From: Rhizobium leguminosarum bv. trifolii WSM2297
Lineage (GTDB): Bacteria > Pseudomonadota > Alphaproteobacteria > Rhizobiales > Rhizobiaceae
Length of the DNA stretch: 64,000 nucleotides
Assembly (NCBI RefSeq): GCF_000271845.1
Contig: NZ_JH719395.1
Coordinates: 819,180 to 883,179 of the forward strand
Reading direction: 5' to 3'
Made by a program: the position numbers and the translations under genes. This document shows positions 63,205-64,000 of the stretch, piece after piece; the stretch's first letter is position 1, and every line of letters starts with the position of its first letter. The notes below the pieces were generated by a model that did not search any database, had not been told where the DNA came from, and worked only from the letters and a program-made list of their open reading frames with translations.

Positions 63205-64000
63205 TTACGACCAACGCCGGAAGAGGGCGCTGGCATTCACCCCGCCGAAGCCGAAACCATTGGTAATGGCATAGTCCATCGCCACCGGCCGCGCCGTCTT
63301 GCCGACAATATCGATGCCGTCGGCATCAGGATCGGCCTGCTCCAGATTGCGGGTCGGCGGCGCGATCTGGTCGCGCAGCGCCAGGATGGTGAAGATCGCC
63401 TCCAGCCCGCCGGCGGCCCCGAGTAGATGGCCGGTCGCCGATTTCGTCGCGCTGACGGCAATGCCGCCGTTGCGGCCGAAGACCGTGCCGATCGCTGCAA
63501 TCTCGCCTTTGTCGCCGACCGGCGTCGAGGTCGCGTGCGCATTGAGGTGCTTGACCTCCGAAGCCGGAATTTTCGCCTGCCGAAGGGCTGCCTCCATCGC
63601 CCTGCGCGCGCCATCGCCGTCTTCGGGGCCCGAGGTCATGTGATAGGCGTCTGCCGCCGTGCCGTAGCCGACGAGTTCGGCAAGCGGCGTCGCCCCGCGG
63701 GCCAGCGCGTGTTCGAGTGTTTCGATGACCAGGATGCCGGCGCCTTCGCCCATGACAAAACCGTCGCGCGCCGTGTCGAAGGGCCGTGACGCCAGTTCCG
63801 GAGTGTCGTTGAAACCGGTGGAAAGGGCACGCGCAGCGGCAAAGCCGCCGAGGCTCACCTTGTCGATACAGGCTTCGGCGCCGCCGCAGATCGCCACATC
63901 CGCTTCGCCCGAGCGGATCAGCCGCGCCGCATCGCCGATCGCCTGGACGCTGGCCGCACAGGCCGTCACCGGGGCGCCGAGCGGACCCTTGAAGCCGTAG
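63205..64000 (-). CDS. fabF: Beta-ketoacyl-ACP synthase II, 5' end beyond window
   Basis: The C-terminal 265 residues or so of a FabF-type condensing enzyme of fatty-acid synthesis; the frame stays open to the right edge. The active-site cysteine is in VTACAASVQ, and the two histidines in NAHATSTPVGDKGE and KSATGHLLGAAGG. GFGFGGVNASALFRRW is the family end, NGFGFGGxN. It is probably the housekeeping enzyme: no acpXL, fabZXL or lpxXL neighbour is seen, which argues against the rhizobial very-long-chain fatty-acid cluster, but the upstream side is not visible. Confidence 0.92.
   Translation of the reverse strand, partial: YGFKGPLGAPVTACAASVQAIGDAARLIRSGEADVAICGGAEACIDKVSLGGFAAARALSTGFNDTPELASRPFDTARDGFVMGEGAGILVIETLEHALARGATPLAELVGYGTAADAYHMTSGPEDGDGARRAMEAALRQAKIPASEVKHLNAHATSTPVGDKGEIAAIGTVFGRNGGIAVSATKSATGHLLGAAGGLEAIFTILALRDQIAPPTRNLEQADPDADGIDIVGKTARPVAMDYAITNGFGFGGVNASALFRRWS

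Noticed and set aside
63205..64000. Part of the rhizobial acpXL-fabF1XL/fabF2XL-lpxXL very-long-chain fatty-acid cluster
   Set aside because: Genes downstream of this synthase are a DUF4864-like and another secreted protein, not the partner synthase, dehydrogenase or lpxXL acyltransferase.

Overview
The window looks like chromosomal DNA of a Rhizobium species in the R. leguminosarum / R. etli group. The evidence is the high G+C coding bias, a phosphatidylcholine synthase of the rhizobial type, a glnB-glnA pair behind a sigma-54 promoter, an alphaproteobacterial GAAC-N7-GAAC LexA box, an IalB-family protein, and a GGAAC-N18-GTT promoter of the alphaproteobacterial general stress type. All identifications were made by reading the sequence; no database search was run.

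Layout. 1-1222: an IS110-family transposase running off the left edge, with a strongly structured non-coding region upstream of it (candidate bridge RNA). 1223-9516: a sugar-utilisation locus with a LacI regulator, an 840-residue carbohydrate-active-like protein of unassigned family, and a complete CUT1 ABC importer. 9517-11227: small genes, namely a probable amber-interrupted membrane gene, a stress-type 60-residue repeat protein, a 69-residue protein and a GFA-family protein. 11387-14600: a MacAB-like tripartite exporter. 14655-16565: palindromic repeats, an orphan GntR regulator, ferredoxin-NADP reductase and a cloverleaf-like inverted-repeat element. 16723-23222: pcs, a quinone oxidoreductase and a BMP-type nucleoside importer. 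23258-28746: a YtfQRT-YjfF-like sugar importer with its GntR regulator. 28925-33066: glmU, glmS and a DUF502 membrane protein. 33076-39563: recG, divergent from sdhE-mfd-osmC. 39643-43838: an orphan Imm11-like immunity gene, a DsbA/FrnE-like protein, a solitary peptide-type binding protein and an IalB-family protein. 44241-49699: hspQ, glnBA, the NAD(P)HX repair enzyme, DUF72 and GNAT proteins. 49696-57212: uvrA and ssb flanking a LexA box, marC, gyrA. 57395-58038: a cluster of three very small membrane proteins. 58234-62195: coaD, two cyclophilins, queA, tgt. 62210-64000: two small secreted proteins and the C-terminal part of a FabF-type synthase.

Most of the window is ordinary core genome: cell-wall precursor supply (glmU/glmS), nitrogen assimilation (glnBA), DNA repair and topology (recG, mfd, uvrA, ssb, gyrA) and queuosine synthesis (queA/tgt). 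The three import systems and their regulators suit a soil and plant-associated heterotroph. The parts most worth following up are the IS110 leader RNA, the small-membrane-protein cluster with its repeated GTTCA operators, the cloverleaf-like element upstream of pcs, the unassigned carbohydrate-active protein, the orphan immunity gene, and the apparent loss of zinc ligands in Tgt and UvrA.
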